In this document: one piece after another, positions 8,726 through 18,792 of the stretch
Layout: every line of letters starts with the position of its first letter
Position numbering within the stretch: position 1 is the stretch's first letter
Source: Paraburkholderia nodosa DSM 21604
GTDB taxonomy: Bacteria; Pseudomonadota; Gammaproteobacteria; Burkholderiales; Burkholderiaceae
DNA length: 64,000 nucleotides
Direction: 5' to 3'
Assembly (NCBI RefSeq): GCF_000519185.1
Contig: NZ_JAFA01000036.1
Span: 20,457 to 84,456, forward strand
Translations under genes and position numbers: made by a program
Notes under the pieces: model-generated
Told to the model about the DNA's origin: nothing
Seen by the model: only the letters and a program-made list of their open reading frames with translations
Databases searched by the model: none

Positions 8726-10863
8726 GACACGAGCCCGATCGAGTTATGCGTACCGATCCCCACCGGCTGCTGCCAGCGCGGGCGCGTCGTGACAACCCCA
8801 CCACCCGCATGCACACCGTTGGGCGCGATGAAGGCGCCGCCGTCAATTTCGCCCGCGCCGGTAAGTTCCACAGCGCCAGAGCCGCCCTCAAACAGGCCGC
8901 CGGTATCCGTTGCGTAGATCGACGCCCAGCCGTTGCCGAACCATGCCTTCAGGTCGTGCGTCTCGTTGATGGCGCTATAGCCCAGGACGGCTTGCGCGAG
9001 CGTGCGCGGCGCGTCGAGCGACAGCTTGCCCACGGCGAGCACGGTGCCACCCGTGTTGGTGATCTGCGTGCCCGCCTTGAGGCTGATATCCGTGCCCGCC
9101 TCGATCACGCCGCCAAATGCCTGCACGGAACTGCTCGCACTCGACTTGCAGAAAATGAAGCAGGATTGCCGGTATGCCGCCTGGCCGGTGAAAACGGCCT
9201 GCGTGTCGAGTGTGCCAAGCGCGGTCATCGAGACTGCGCCGTTATTCGACAGGATCGAGCCGCCTGTATTGGCGATATTGTTTGCGTTGATCGTCACGTT
9301 GCCCGAATCGGCCGTGACGTAGGCGAGTTCGTTGGCATCCGCGAGCTGTCCGTAATCGACGTTGAAGCCGCTGTTGCGATGGCGGAAGAAGAGGAAACCG
9401 CTGCTGCTCTGCGAGAAACCGACCGCCGCGCCGTTTGCCACGCCCGTGGTGTGATCGGCGATATTGCTGAAGTCGCCGCCTGCCGTGATGTTTACATTGT
9501 TGTTCGACAGCACGCGCGCATTTTCATTGACGACATCGCCGCCTGCGACGATCGAAACATCGCCCTGCACGCCGAAGAGAATGCCAAGGGCTCCCCCTGG
9601 ATTCGACTGGTTGAGCACGTTGCCCGCGGCGGCGATCGTCACCGCACCCTTCGACGCAGTGTCTCCGGATGTTTGCTGCTGCCCCTGGATGAGCGATCCG
9701 ACATTGACGATATCGCCGCTGCTCTGAAGCACGACGCCCGCGCTCGCCGATGCGACGGTCGAACCCTTCTGCGCACTATCGAGTTCGAAAGTCAGACCGT
9801 TCGCGCCCAGATTGACTGCGCCGTTAGCGATGACGCTGCTCCCCGTGAGCGTCATTGCGCCAGTAGCGGTGAGTGCGGCGGCGCCGTTGTTGGCGTTGAC
9901 CTGGGTGTCGGAGAATGCGAGCGCATCCTTGACGCTGAAACTCACATCGGTCGCCGCGTTGACCGAACTGTTGGAGAACTGCACCGCGCCGTTCGAGCTC
10001 AGCGAGAAATTGCCGAGCGACGCATTCAGCGGACCCGCACTGCGCACGCCCGGTCCCTGGTCGGTCACGATCAGTTCGATGCGCCCGCTCGCGATGCTGC
10101 CTGCTGCCGTGATGTCGAGTGCAAAACTTTTTGCCTGCGCATTGGCAGCACTGGATGTGATCGACATCCAGTCGTTCGCGTTATCCGAGGCGGAAAAACC
10201 CGTGTTGAGCGTGACCGAACTCGTGCCCGCCAGAATGCGTGTGAGCGCCGTTCCCGAGGAAAACGTGTTATTCAACGCCCCGTTGACCTGGACATTCTTC
10301 GCGATGAGATCGAGATCCACGAGCGCGCTCGACAGGCCGCCCGGACCAATCACGATCGTGCCGCCGGTCGTGCCGAGCACGACATTGCGCTGAACCACGC
10401 CCGGCGCGATTTGCACATCGCTGAAACTGACCTGACCGGTCGTGAGCGCCACGTGGCCGGCGTTGATGAACGAGCCGCCGTTGACCGTGATGCCGTTGGG
10501 GTTGGCGAGAATGACGTTCGCGCGCGAACCTGCGACGGTAATTGCGCCTTCGATCAGGCTCGGATTCGTGCTCGTCACCTGATTGACGATCGTACGCGCG
10601 TTGATACCGACGTTATTGAGCGTCGCGCCCGCTGCGCCCACGTTGAACGTCGAATAGGTGTTCTGCGAAACGCCCGCGACAGCCGGCGCGATATTGACGG
10701 TTTGCGCACCACCCGCAGTGGTCGTGACCGTCGTCGCGGTTCTGCCATCCGGCACGATGACGCCGGCGAGCGCGAACGGTGGCGCCAGGACTGCGCTGGT
10801 CAGGAGAACGAATAACGCGCGCAGGCCATCGCTGCGCGCCTGGACATACCATCGGCTTTGCAT
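8710..10863 (-). CDS. Short TpsA exoprotein (two-partner secretion)
   Basis: A filamentous-haemagglutinin-type exoprotein of 717 residues. I chose the ATG at 10863 because it begins a clean signal peptide cleaved near residue 33 (FALA/G); an upstream in-frame start would add a 37-residue basic tail. The TPS domain has an NQVTS stretch, an NPSL variant of the NPNL motif, and NPNGI from residue 121. Beta-helix repeats follow to the end, with no recognisable toxin or DUF637-type C-terminal domain. It is short next to FhaB and is first in the operon, overlapping tpsB. A stretch encoded around 9691-9830 is closely matched by a pseudogene fragment at 46.99-47.13 kb. The function of the mature protein, adhesin or otherwise, is not evident. 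Confidence 0.88.
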   Translation of the reverse strand: MQSRWYVQARSDGLRALFVLLTSAVLAPPFALAGVIVPDGRTATTVTTTAGGAQTVNIAPAVAGVSQNTYSTFNVGAAGATLNNVGINARTIVNQVTSTNPSLIEGAITVAGSRANVILANPNGITVNGGSFINAGHVALTTGQVSFSDVQIAPGVVQRNVVLGTTGGTIVIGPGGLSSALVDLDLIAKNVQVNGALNNTFSSGTALTRILAGTSSVTLNTGFSASDNANDWMSITSSAANAQAKSFALDITAAGSIASGRIELIVTDQGPGVRSAGPLNASLGNFSLSSNGAVQFSNSSVNAATDVSFSVKDALAFSDTQVNANNGAAALTATGAMTLTGSSVIANGAVNLGANGLTFELDSAQKGSTVASASAGVVLQSSGDIVNVGSLIQGQQQTSGDTASKGAVTIAAAGNVLNQSNPGGALGILFGVQGDVSIVAGGDVVNENARVLSNNNVNITAGGDFSNIADHTTGVANGAAVGFSQSSSGFLFFRHRNSGFNVDYGQLADANELAYVTADSGNVTINANNIANTGGSILSNNGAVSMTALGTLDTQAVFTGQAAYRQSCFIFCKSSASSSVQAFGGVIEAGTDISLKAGTQITNTGGTVLAVGKLSLDAPRTLAQAVLGYSAINETHDLKAWFGNGWASIYATDTGGLFEGGSGAVELTGAGEIDGGAFIAPNGVHAGGGVVTTRPRWQQPVGIGTHNSIGLVSWFGL

Positions 10864-11229
10864 TGTTTTCTTCCCCGGCACGCGCGAGCATTGCATGCGC
10901 TGGGAACCCCGGAGCGGTCGGTGTACCGCGTGTTTTAAGTTCGTTTTTGGCTGCTCATGCGAGGCTATCGGCAACCTTCAGACGAATCTTTAATGGGGCG
11001 CAATCATTTTATGCTTGCTGAATTTAAGTAATATAAATGATTGGAATTTGAAACCAAATTGAATGTTTTTTTGGATCGAACATTAGAGTTCGACTTCAAG
11101 CGGTATTGAGGCGGCGGTAAAGAACTGGAATTTCGTGCCGTAATTCAAAAATGCCAATGTTGGGCGAAATGCGCCACCCAGCCAGGCATTCTTGTTTTCA
11201 GCCAATTCGGGATTTATCGGGACACTTGA
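10864..11229. promoter_or_regulatory. AT-rich divergent intergenic region upstream of the TPS operon and a lipoprotein gene
   Basis: About 360 bases without a convincing gene, with a clearly AT-rich core at roughly 10985-11090. It must hold the promoters for the minus-strand TPS operon and the plus-strand lipoprotein. A short inverted repeat, TCGAAC and GTTCGA with six bases between, lies near 11076-11094. Several TATAAT-like hexamers are present but no single promoter stands out. Confidence 0.45.
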
Positions 11230-11685
11230 ATGAAGAACCTCTACCGCACTTTGTCGCTCTCGGTCGGCGTAGCATTGCTCGCAGCAGGGTGTGCATCGGG
11301 ACCACAATACAAGGACGTCGCATCTTCGATACCGACGCTCGCGGCCGATTATGGCCGAATCTATTTCTTCCGCGCTGACAGCTTCGCTGGAGCCATGATC
11401 CAGCCGGAAATCAAGCTTAACGACAAGGTCGTCGGGCGCTCCGTACCGGGTGGTTTCTTCTACGTGGACGAGATCCCGGGCGATTACACGGTGTCGACAA
11501 CGACTGAGACGAAGAACGAGGTATCGTTCACCTTGCGCGCGGGTGATACGAAATACGTGCGTACGTCTATCAGCATGGGCATTCTGGTTGGGCATATCAC
11601 GCCAACGCTGGATGATCCGGAAACCGCACCTCACGAGGTCGAGCAGCTCAAATATACCGGCGCGACGACCACGGCCGCAAAATAG
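11230..11685 (+). CDS. DUF2846-type lipoprotein
   Basis: A 151-residue protein with a lipoprotein signal peptide and lipobox LAAGC, with the acylated Cys at position 21. The body matches the DUF2846 pattern: an early GRIYFFRAD strand, a KLNDKVVG-like segment, then GGFFYVDEIPGDYT and a late strand ending in K-Y-V-R. Proteins of this family are small outer-membrane or periplasmic lipoproteins of unknown role. It stands alone, with AT-rich upstream DNA that may carry its promoter. The RBS is weak (GGGA). Confidence 0.75.
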   Translation: MKNLYRTLSLSVGVALLAAGCASGPQYKDVASSIPTLAADYGRIYFFRADSFAGAMIQPEIKLNDKVVGRSVPGGFFYVDEIPGDYTVSTTTETKNEVSFTLRAGDTKYVRTSISMGILVGHITPTLDDPETAPHEVEQLKYTGATTTAAK

Positions 11686-12178
11686 AGCCGTTGAATTGAA
11701 CAGACCGGATAGCAAGGTGGGTGGCGCGCTGCCCACTGGATAGAGATTTTCCGGCCCATTCGAAAGTGCGCCTCGGATCGCCGACAACTTCGTGCTGCGT
11801 CTCGGGAAAGCCGCTCAGAAGGAAAAGTGATTTTCTGCGAGTCGCGCGAGATCCCGGGTCGATATCGACCGCCAGACAGCAACTGGTTGAAAGCCATTGC
11901 TGCCGGAAATAGGTAGTAGATCGTTTGAGTCGCGCGCTCACGCGAACGCGTCCTCCTACGCTATTCGTATCTCCGCCGACACAATCTGTGATCGGAAGCG
12001 GTAGTTCGATGCCCGCCGACGTCCGGCAGTAATCCGCCTGGATAACGGACCCGGCCGACGTATGCCCACAACATTTTCAGAAAATCCTTAAGAAGATGTG
12101 GCATTTGTCGAAATAGCCGCTCCGCGCTTCGCGACGCTGTCGCCGTAAAAGTACGATCACGCTCAAAGAGACCTGCAA
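11686..12178. other. Intergenic region with no recognised gene
   Basis: I see no convincing ORF here; the short open frames on either strand lack codon signals and family resemblance. A small GTGGG/CCCAC hairpin near 11719-11739 lies just after the lipoprotein gene and is followed by a weak T-run, so it could be a poor terminator. The final stretch before 12179 should hold the promoter of the M48 peptidase gene. Confidence 0.4.
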
Positions 12179-13711
12179 ATGGCCAACAAGCCGCTTTCCC
12201 GCACCAAGGCGCTGTGCATGTTGCTCGCCTGCCTGTTCTTCATTCCCGTATTCGGCGTACTGACGGCGCACTTCATGGCCTCGGTGTACGAGGGCCAGTT
12301 TCACGATTCGGTGGTGTTCAATCAGCGTCTGGTCACCGAAGAAAACTATCAAGCCCGGCACCTGAGCTATGCCTCGGTTTGTGCACAGATCCGCGCTGCG
12401 GGAAACGCGGAAGGCTATAAGGAAATGTGTTCCCCGGCGGACGAGGTCGCGATCGTCAAATACGCTTCGTGGGCGATCGCCGCCATCGGTGGTTTGATCT
12501 TGCTCGTGATTTACGGCGGCAGAGCGATCGCCGGCACGAATCGCGCACGGCTGAGCCGGATGTTCGGCTTCGTTGTGCGTGCCGTGATGTTCCTGCTCGC
12601 GGTCTCGGTGTTCGGGCAAGCGGTGTTGTTCGTCTTTTCGGTCTACACGATCGAGACCATGACGATTCATCAGGTTCACGCGGTGCTGCTCGCCACCGTG
12701 GGATTTGCAGCGCTGCTCGTGTGCTGGACGCTGCTGCGCTCGACGTTCCAGTTCTTCAAGGAAACACCGATGCTTATCAAGGCCGTGCAACTCGATCGCG
12801 AGTCTCAGCCTCGGTTGTTTCAATTCGTCGACGACATCGCACGTCGGCTCGGCGCACGATCACCGGCCAATATCATCGCCGGGCTCGAGCCCAATTTCTT
12901 CGTTACCGCTGGGCCCGTTGCGTTGTTTGGCCGTCACGGCACGATCGCGAACGAAACGCTGTTTATTTCGCTTTGCACGATGCGCTTGTTCAGCAAGCCG
13001 GAGTTTGCGGCAGTGATCGGCCACGAACTCGGACACTTCCGTGGCGACGACGTGATTTACAGCAAACGCTTTGCGCCCGCCTACTCACGACTCGGCCTAG
13101 CGTGGTCTGCGATGGCGTCGGCACGCGGAGGCAATGCCTCGGATCTCGCACGTCTGCCGGCCATCGTGACGCTGGGCACGTGCTGGAATGTCTTTGCGTC
13201 CGCGGAGCGCTCCATCGGACGAGAGCGCGAAATGCTCGCCGATCAGGCGGGCGCTGAGGCGTCGGACGCCCGGTCACTTGCGCGTGCGCTGGTGAAAATC
13301 GCGACCCATGCGCGCCAATGGGGCGCGCTCACGCGCGCGCATATCGATGAACTGGCCGAGGGACGCATGTATGAGAACTTGTCGGTGACCTATCAGTACG
13401 GCTGCCGCACCGCGCTCGGCGCGATGGACTGGAACGCCGCGCGCGACGAGCTTGGCAAGACAGCGGTCGCGCACCCCGTCGACACTCATCCGCCGCTTTC
13501 GCAACGTCTGCAGGGTCTGGGTACGTCGCTCGACGAGGTCACCCTCGAGGAGGTGGGGGTGCCCGAAGAATCGGCCATCCATCTGCTGCAGGACCCCGAG
13601 GCGGTCGAACAGGAGCTTTCGAAGCTCGAAGCCCAATGGCTAGTTGCCATTCGCGCGGTAGTCGTTCCGAGGAATCAGGCACGATCCGGGGAATCTGTTG
13701 GCGAAATGTAA
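12179..13711 (+). CDS. Membrane-anchored M48-family zinc metallopeptidase
   Basis: A 510-residue protein with about four hydrophobic segments in the first 200 residues, then an M48 (Ste24/HtpX-like) catalytic domain. The zinc motif HELGH lies at residues 282-286. The third-ligand region EREMLADQ follows near residue 350, matching the family's ExxxAD pattern. M48 enzymes degrade or process membrane and periplasmic proteins; no substrate can be read from context. Gene neighbours on both sides are unrelated, so it is probably monocistronic. The C-terminal 150 residues have no recognised domain. Confidence 0.88.
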   Translation: MANKPLSRTKALCMLLACLFFIPVFGVLTAHFMASVYEGQFHDSVVFNQRLVTEENYQARHLSYASVCAQIRAAGNAEGYKEMCSPADEVAIVKYASWAIAAIGGLILLVIYGGRAIAGTNRARLSRMFGFVVRAVMFLLAVSVFGQAVLFVFSVYTIETMTIHQVHAVLLATVGFAALLVCWTLLRSTFQFFKETPMLIKAVQLDRESQPRLFQFVDDIARRLGARSPANIIAGLEPNFFVTAGPVALFGRHGTIANETLFISLCTMRLFSKPEFAAVIGHELGHFRGDDVIYSKRFAPAYSRLGLAWSAMASARGGNASDLARLPAIVTLGTCWNVFASAERSIGREREMLADQAGAEASDARSLARALVKIATHARQWGALTRAHIDELAEGRMYENLSVTYQYGCRTALGAMDWNAARDELGKTAVAHPVDTHPPLSQRLQGLGTSLDEVTLEEVGVPEESAIHLLQDPEAVEQELSKLEAQWLVAIRAVVVPRNQARSGESVGEM

Positions 13712-13846
13712 TTGTCGTGCACTCCAATGGCCGAGGTGGGCTACATAGCGGTCGTACTTGAGCGACTGCCGGCCGTCGCAATGGGTCGGGTTATGCCCTT
13801 TGCGTCGAGCATAGGATAACCTGGCATCGAATTTTCAAAACGGTAA

Positions 13847-14329
13847 CTAAAGCCCCCGCGCGTCGTACACCCCTCTCGCAAGCGGAAACTGACTCAACGA
13901 GGACACGATCAAGGCCCCCGACGTCAGTTCGAGCAGGGCTTTGCAGAGGTCTACGAACGCCGGGGCTCCGGACTGCGGATACGACACGTTCAGTCCGATC
14001 GACCATCCCGCGCGACGCCAGGCGTTCGCCAGATCGGCAACGGCCATCGAATGGTTGTAATTCTTGAGCCCGGCGAGCAAATCTTCTTCGTCGTCCACGC
14101 CGTCGTTCCTCCACACCCATAGCACCGCCTGAACCTCGCCAATAACGACGTAGTAGGCCTCCCCCGGTTCGAGCACCTCACCCAAGTCCAATTCCCGGTT
14201 GTCGACGAAATCACGAATGACAATACTGGATCGCCCATGGGCTTCATGGCTCCCCGCAAGCCGCTCGATTAACGTACCGGCATTGACCGGTTGCGCGACG
14301 GCCGGTACGACCTCGAACTGACACGTCAT
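13847..14329 (-). CDS. Putative immunity protein for the upstream Rhs toxin
   Basis: A 160-residue, acidic, cytosolic-looking protein with no signal peptide and no family that I recognise. Its ATG overlaps the stop of the rhs gene by four bases (ATGA), so translation is coupled. This position directly downstream of a polymorphic toxin is where cognate immunity genes sit. Function is inferred from position and size only. The sequence has a central acidic patch (VDDEEDLL) that would suit binding to a nucleic-acid-binding toxin domain. Confidence 0.7.
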   Translation of the reverse strand: MTCQFEVVPAVAQPVNAGTLIERLAGSHEAHGRSSIVIRDFVDNRELDLGEVLEPGEAYYVVIGEVQAVLWVWRNDGVDDEEDLLAGLKNYNHSMAVADLANAWRRAGWSIGLNVSYPQSGAPAFVDLCKALLELTSGALIVSSLSQFPLARGVYDARGL

Positions 14330-17300
14330 GGCTTGGGCCCAAGTGGCGGAATGGAATCATCGATCACATGCTTCATCACCCCTCCTTGCTCGAAAATCCG
14401 GACGACACCGTTGTTTGTATCGATGATTATCTCCTTGAATGGATCCTGCGGAAATACGTTCGGCTTGCTGTTGTCGAGGAAATCCGTGATCTCCTGTGTC
14501 GTGAGATTCCTCGCCTGAACATGAACGATCGTTTGACCAAGCGTCCCCGGTGGCAGATAGTGCGGGTCGGTTGGCGGCTTCAGCGCGGCCTTCTTTATCT
14601 GTCCGGCATTCTCTCGAATCGTTCGGAAAACATTCTTCGGCGGCTGGTCGAGATCCTTCAATGAAACGGGAATATTCTTGCCATCGGGCGTTTCAAAATA
14701 CCCCTCGATACCTTGCCGTCCCTTGGTGTACGCCCCGCTCGCATCGCGCTCTGGAAATTTGAATTCTCCGCCTCCCAGGATCTCCCCGAAGCGCCTCGCC
14801 TGCACTTCTTCGTGCGGGTTATCGCATACGCCACTGATCGTCACTTGCGCCGGATCGGGCTCATCGCTGTGCGTGCCTGCATCCGGATTTTCCCGATCGG
14901 GCTTCTTCTGGTTGTCGTTCTCATCGGACGCCTCCTGGCCATCGCACGTCCCTCCTCCTGTGAGCCCGAAAACGTCGACGGATATCAGCGGATTAGCCGG
15001 ATAGGCGTACAAGTTGACCCCTCCGGATTGTCCGGCGGGATCGGATTGAAGATATCGCCCGAGGCGCGGGCTATACGACCGGAATCGATTGTCGTGAAGT
15101 CCGGTCTCGGAATCGAAGTAATGCCCGGGCCAGCGCAGCGCATAGTCGACGGTATTGCCGGCGGCGACCTCGATCGCACCATATGGATCGATCTCCGCCG
15201 CTTCCCAGACAACCCGCCACGCCTTGTCCTCGATGCGCTCGGGCAGCCCAACCTGGTTGCACAGCACGAAGTACGCCGCGCCAGATTCCGGCGCTGCGTC
15301 CAGGCTCGCATAATCGATGAACATGAACGGCGAGAAGGCCGTTTCATTAACGTAGACGTAGATTCTCAGCCGCCCGTCTGGCCCCCTCTCCGCCGCCAGG
15401 CGGTCGCCGTCCCAATAGTATTCGGTGCGCCGCTGCCCCAGCGTCTTCGCACATCGCCGGCACAGCCCGTCATACTCCGCGCGCCAGGCACCGTCCCAAT
15501 CGCTGCTCGTGACTTCGACCAGCATGTCCAGGCTGTCGTAACGATAAGCGGTGCAGCAATGTTTACTCAAGGACTCCGAAAGATGATTTCGATGATCGTA
15601 GCGGTAGGCCACGCCGACCGTCGAAGTTAGCCGGTTGCCCTCTACGCAGGATAGCCACTGATGCGTGGGCGTGGACAACAGATTGCCGCCTCGGTCGTAT
15701 TTGAAGTGACGCACGGGCCATCCGTTGCGAAACTCGCCAGTCAGCCGATGTGCAGCGTCGTATTCATATCGTGTCGCGCCATTTGCGCTATCGGTCGCCG
15801 CACGAAGCTCGCCGAACGGGCTGTATTGGTAGTGCACGCAATGCACCGGCGATGCGGCACCCTCGGTCCACCCGAGGCGCTCCACGCATCGGCCTTCGGC
15901 GTCGAACTGGTACAGCCAGTGCCTGCCATTGCCAAGGCGCAGCAATATGCGGCCGTCAGCAGCACGCGCAAAGCCATGCACGCCGCCGCAGGGGTCCTGA
16001 ATGTGCACGTCGTCACTTTTCCCATGCGCTTCGTAACGTACTACAAAGCGTTCAAAGTACGTCGTGCTGCAGAGTGATCCGTCGATATACGCGTGCTGGA
16101 CACCCAGACCATCGCGCAGATCCGCAATGCGGCGGCCGCGCGTATCGTAGGCGAGCGTGACATCGAATCGATCCGTCGACGCCTTCGTGAATTTTCCGCG
16201 TGCATCGTACTCGTAGCTGTGCGTTGCGCCGCTTGCGAGTATCCGCTTGCTATGCAAACCGTTCGAGCCGACCTCGAAACGCAACAACACCTCTCCCGTC
16301 GCGTCTTTCTTTTCGATCAACCTGTCGCCGATGTCGTACGTATAGGTTTCGCGCACGACTCCGTGACGCATGACGCTACTGATCCGATTTTTCAGGTCGT
16401 ACGTATAGAGGCTTTCGTTGCCGTTCGCATCGACGATCGCAGCAATCCGTGCCTTCGCAGTGTATCGGTAACTGACGGTATTTCCCAGCGGATCGGTCTC
16501 GCTCTGCCGCAGATTGAATGAGGCGATGGCGTAGCGGTAGTCGCGGCCGTCCCTATCGCGTAGCCGCAAGACGTTGCCGACCGAATCGACGTCAATATGT
16601 CTGGCTCGCTCCGATTCGTCGGTTTGCGCCCGCTGATGTACCACCGCGTCGCCGTGCGCGGAAGTTGTCGGTGCCATCGGGCGCGACGCGCTAACAAGCT
16701 GTTCGACTTGTGGCGAAAGCAGCACCGTCCCGGCCAGTTCGCTAGGCTCGACGTCTCCCCATTGCAACGCCAACGGCGCATCAGGCACTGTATGCACCAA
16801 AGCATTGGGTAGCGTAGCGACCTCGTCCCACGGTGGCCAGCGTTTGCCCCAACGGTCCATGCGTCCTGTGTTACGTCCGCGTTCATCGTACAGCCAACGC
16901 ACTTTGCGTCCGCCCGAATCGATCTCTTGAACGATGCGGCCGTCCGGCCCGATCAAGCGATCCGTCGCGCCGCCATACGGATCGACAACACGTGTCACTG
17001 TGCGCGATTTGTTATAAAGAAAGGTCCATTTGCCGCCATCGGCGCGCGTGACCACCGTTCGCCCCGGCTGATAGTCGAGCACGACGCGCCACATTCCATC
17101 CTGTCCGACGCTTTCGACACAACGGCTATCGCTGTCGTAACGGTAGGAAAATGAATAACCGTTGGCATCCGTCTCCCGAATCATGCGCCGCCGGTTGTCG
17201 TAGCCGTATGTCATCGATGCGCCGAGCGCATTGGTGGACGTCACCAGACATCCAGCGGCATCGTAGCGGTACCGGGCGATGCGTGAGACCGTGCCTTGCG

Positions 17301-18792
17301 CATCGGTCAGACGCACCTCGATGACATGGCCATGCGCGTCATAAATGAAGTCGATCAACTGGCTGCGCCCGCCACGCAACGCCATCTGTTCGACGTGCCG
17401 TAGCGTGCCGTCACTTGCGTAGCGAAAGCCACTTTCTACGCCATCACGCAGATGGCGCACAAGCCGCGCCGTACCTTGCACTTCGCTCGTGCGTTCGAAT
17501 GTGAGTTCACCTTGCGCGCCGTGCCTCAGCACGAACCGATTGATACTGCGCTGCTCGAGTCCATAGCCAGCGAACACGCCCTCGTAGCGCCCCGCCCGGT
17601 TACACCGAATCGGGTATTCCCGGTTCTGACCGTCCACATAGATCGCACGCGTGCGCAGCAGTCGCAACTCATGCTGCAACACATGACGAAAGCCGAAACC
17701 GAGCTCGCCGTCACGATCGCTCCAGCCGCTGCAGTAATAGCGTTCCCATTTGAACGCGGGCGCAACCCTGGTTTCATAGTCGACAAATGTGTTTTCCGCC
17801 GTGCCCATGACCACATCGACCGGATGCCCGTCCTTGCACGGCCCCTCGTTCGTCCGCTTCGGCTCTTCAGCTGGCTCCTTTGCCTTCTTGCGCAGCCCCC
17901 AACCCAACATCAGCATGGCAAGCGCATCGGGCATCGGGAAGCCGCCGATCAGGACGCTCGCGTCGCCCTCGATCAGCGTTCCCATTCCTGGCTCAACGCC
18001 CGGATCCTTGCCCATCAGATTGCTCATCGCCATCGCGATCGCGTCGGCCGCTGTCTGCGCCGCCGTCATCTCGACGGCGGCCGCCCCAGCGCCATCCACG
18101 GCCTGGTCGGTGGCCGTCAGCCCGCCGGAGGCCACCGGCGCCGCCATTCCGGCAATGTGCATCGCACGCTTGAGTGCGCTCGCCTTCTCAGCCTCCTGCG
18201 CGGCGTGCCCCGCGCCGCTCATGCCGAGCGGATTGCAGTGACGCGTCAGGTCCAGCGCCATGCGCGCCGCGCGCGCGCCACCGATGAAGGTATTGCTCGA
18301 TCCGGTACAGATCTCGAAGATGGGCGCAAAGCCGCCACAGGTGGGCGCGAGGCCGATGTCGAGCACCCGGGCCGCGGGCATGCCCCCATACAGAACGCTC
18401 AGGCAGCCGCTTCCGATCGTCATGCCGCAGCTTGGCATCGGCACACCATCGCTCGGCGGGTGCGCGTGCGCATGTGGCACCCCGAGATGCGGCACGCCGA
18501 TGAACGCAGCCGGCATGCCGGGCACGAGATTCGCGCCGGGAATCATCGCCATGCCCGTATTGAGCAGCTGATCGAGCGCGCCGAGACTGCCCACCGCGCC
18601 GCTCACGACGTTGGTGACGCGGTCAAGCGTGTTGGCCTTCGGGTTACCGAGCTGCTGAAACGGCTGCGCGCCGGCATTGACCGCACTGGCAAGCGCGTCG
18701 ACCGACGCGTTGCCGGTCGGCGAGATCAACGGCGCAGGCGGCGGGGGCGGCTCGTTAGCCGGGCTGGCCGGATTTCCGGACGGGGTGCTCAT
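14326..18792 (-). CDS. T6SS PAAR-Rhs polymorphic toxin
   Basis: A 1488-residue effector. After a Pro-rich start, a PAAR-like domain lies at about residues 100-190, with a MPSCGMTIGSGC segment and a final TRHC. A DUF6531-like Rhs start follows at about 325-400, then many YD/RHS repeats. The Rhs core ends in the typical YDSETGLHDNRFR...GRY...DP region and a DVFGL motif at 1273-1277, a variant of the usual DPxGL autocleavage site. The variable C-terminal domain spans about 1278-1488. Within it, an early Glu, GIEG at 1361-1364 and VSLK near 1376-1379 are spaced as in PD-(D/E)xK-type nucleases, though the identity is not established. The toxin should be delivered by the VgrG spike encoded upstream. 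The start abuts the TPR gene (TAAATG). The gene overlaps its putative immunity gene by four bases. Confidence 0.92.
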   Translation of the reverse strand: MSTPSGNPASPANEPPPPPAPLISPTGNASVDALASAVNAGAQPFQQLGNPKANTLDRVTNVVSGAVGSLGALDQLLNTGMAMIPGANLVPGMPAAFIGVPHLGVPHAHAHPPSDGVPMPSCGMTIGSGCLSVLYGGMPAARVLDIGLAPTCGGFAPIFEICTGSSNTFIGGARAARMALDLTRHCNPLGMSGAGHAAQEAEKASALKRAMHIAGMAAPVASGGLTATDQAVDGAGAAAVEMTAAQTAADAIAMAMSNLMGKDPGVEPGMGTLIEGDASVLIGGFPMPDALAMLMLGWGLRKKAKEPAEEPKRTNEGPCKDGHPVDVVMGTAENTFVDYETRVAPAFKWERYYCSGWSDRDGELGFGFRHVLQHELRLLRTRAIYVDGQNREYPIRCNRAGRYEGVFAGYGLEQRSINRFVLRHGAQGELTFERTSEVQGTARLVRHLRDGVESGFRYASDGTLRHVEQMALRGGRSQLIDFIYDAHGHVIEVRLTDAQGTVSRIARYRYDAAGCLVTSTNALGASMTYGYDNRRRMIRETDANGYSFSYRYDSDSRCVESVGQDGMWRVVLDYQPGRTVVTRADGGKWTFLYNKSRTVTRVVDPYGGATDRLIGPDGRIVQEIDSGGRKVRWLYDERGRNTGRMDRWGKRWPPWDEVATLPNALVHTVPDAPLALQWGDVEPSELAGTVLLSPQVEQLVSASRPMAPTTSAHGDAVVHQRAQTDESERARHIDVDSVGNVLRLRDRDGRDYRYAIASFNLRQSETDPLGNTVSYRYTAKARIAAIVDANGNESLYTYDLKNRISSVMRHGVVRETYTYDIGDRLIEKKDATGEVLLRFEVGSNGLHSKRILASGATHSYEYDARGKFTKASTDRFDVTLAYDTRGRRIADLRDGLGVQHAYIDGSLCSTTYFERFVVRYEAHGKSDDVHIQDPCGGVHGFARAADGRILLRLGNGRHWLYQFDAEGRCVERLGWTEGAASPVHCVHYQYSPFGELRAATDSANGATRYEYDAAHRLTGEFRNGWPVRHFKYDRGGNLLSTPTHQWLSCVEGNRLTSTVGVAYRYDHRNHLSESLSKHCCTAYRYDSLDMLVEVTSSDWDGAWRAEYDGLCRRCAKTLGQRRTEYYWDGDRLAAERGPDGRLRIYVYVNETAFSPFMFIDYASLDAAPESGAAYFVLCNQVGLPERIEDKAWRVVWEAAEIDPYGAIEVAAGNTVDYALRWPGHYFDSETGLHDNRFRSYSPRLGRYLQSDPAGQSGGVNLYAYPANPLISVDVFGLTGGGTCDGQEASDENDNQKKPDRENPDAGTHSDEPDPAQVTISGVCDNPHEEVQARRFGEILGGGEFKFPERDASGAYTKGRQGIEGYFETPDGKNIPVSLKDLDQPPKNVFRTIRENAGQIKKAALKPPTDPHYLPPGTLGQTIVHVQARNLTTQEITDFLDNSKPNVFPQDPFKEIIIDTNNGVVRIFEQGGVMKHVIDDSIPPLGPKP

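Noticed and set aside
11076..11094. A TCGAAC/GTTCGA hairpin next to a T-run, as a possible terminator
   Set aside because: The T-run lies before the hairpin on the plus strand and would read as A on the minus strand, so it does not fit a terminator in either direction.
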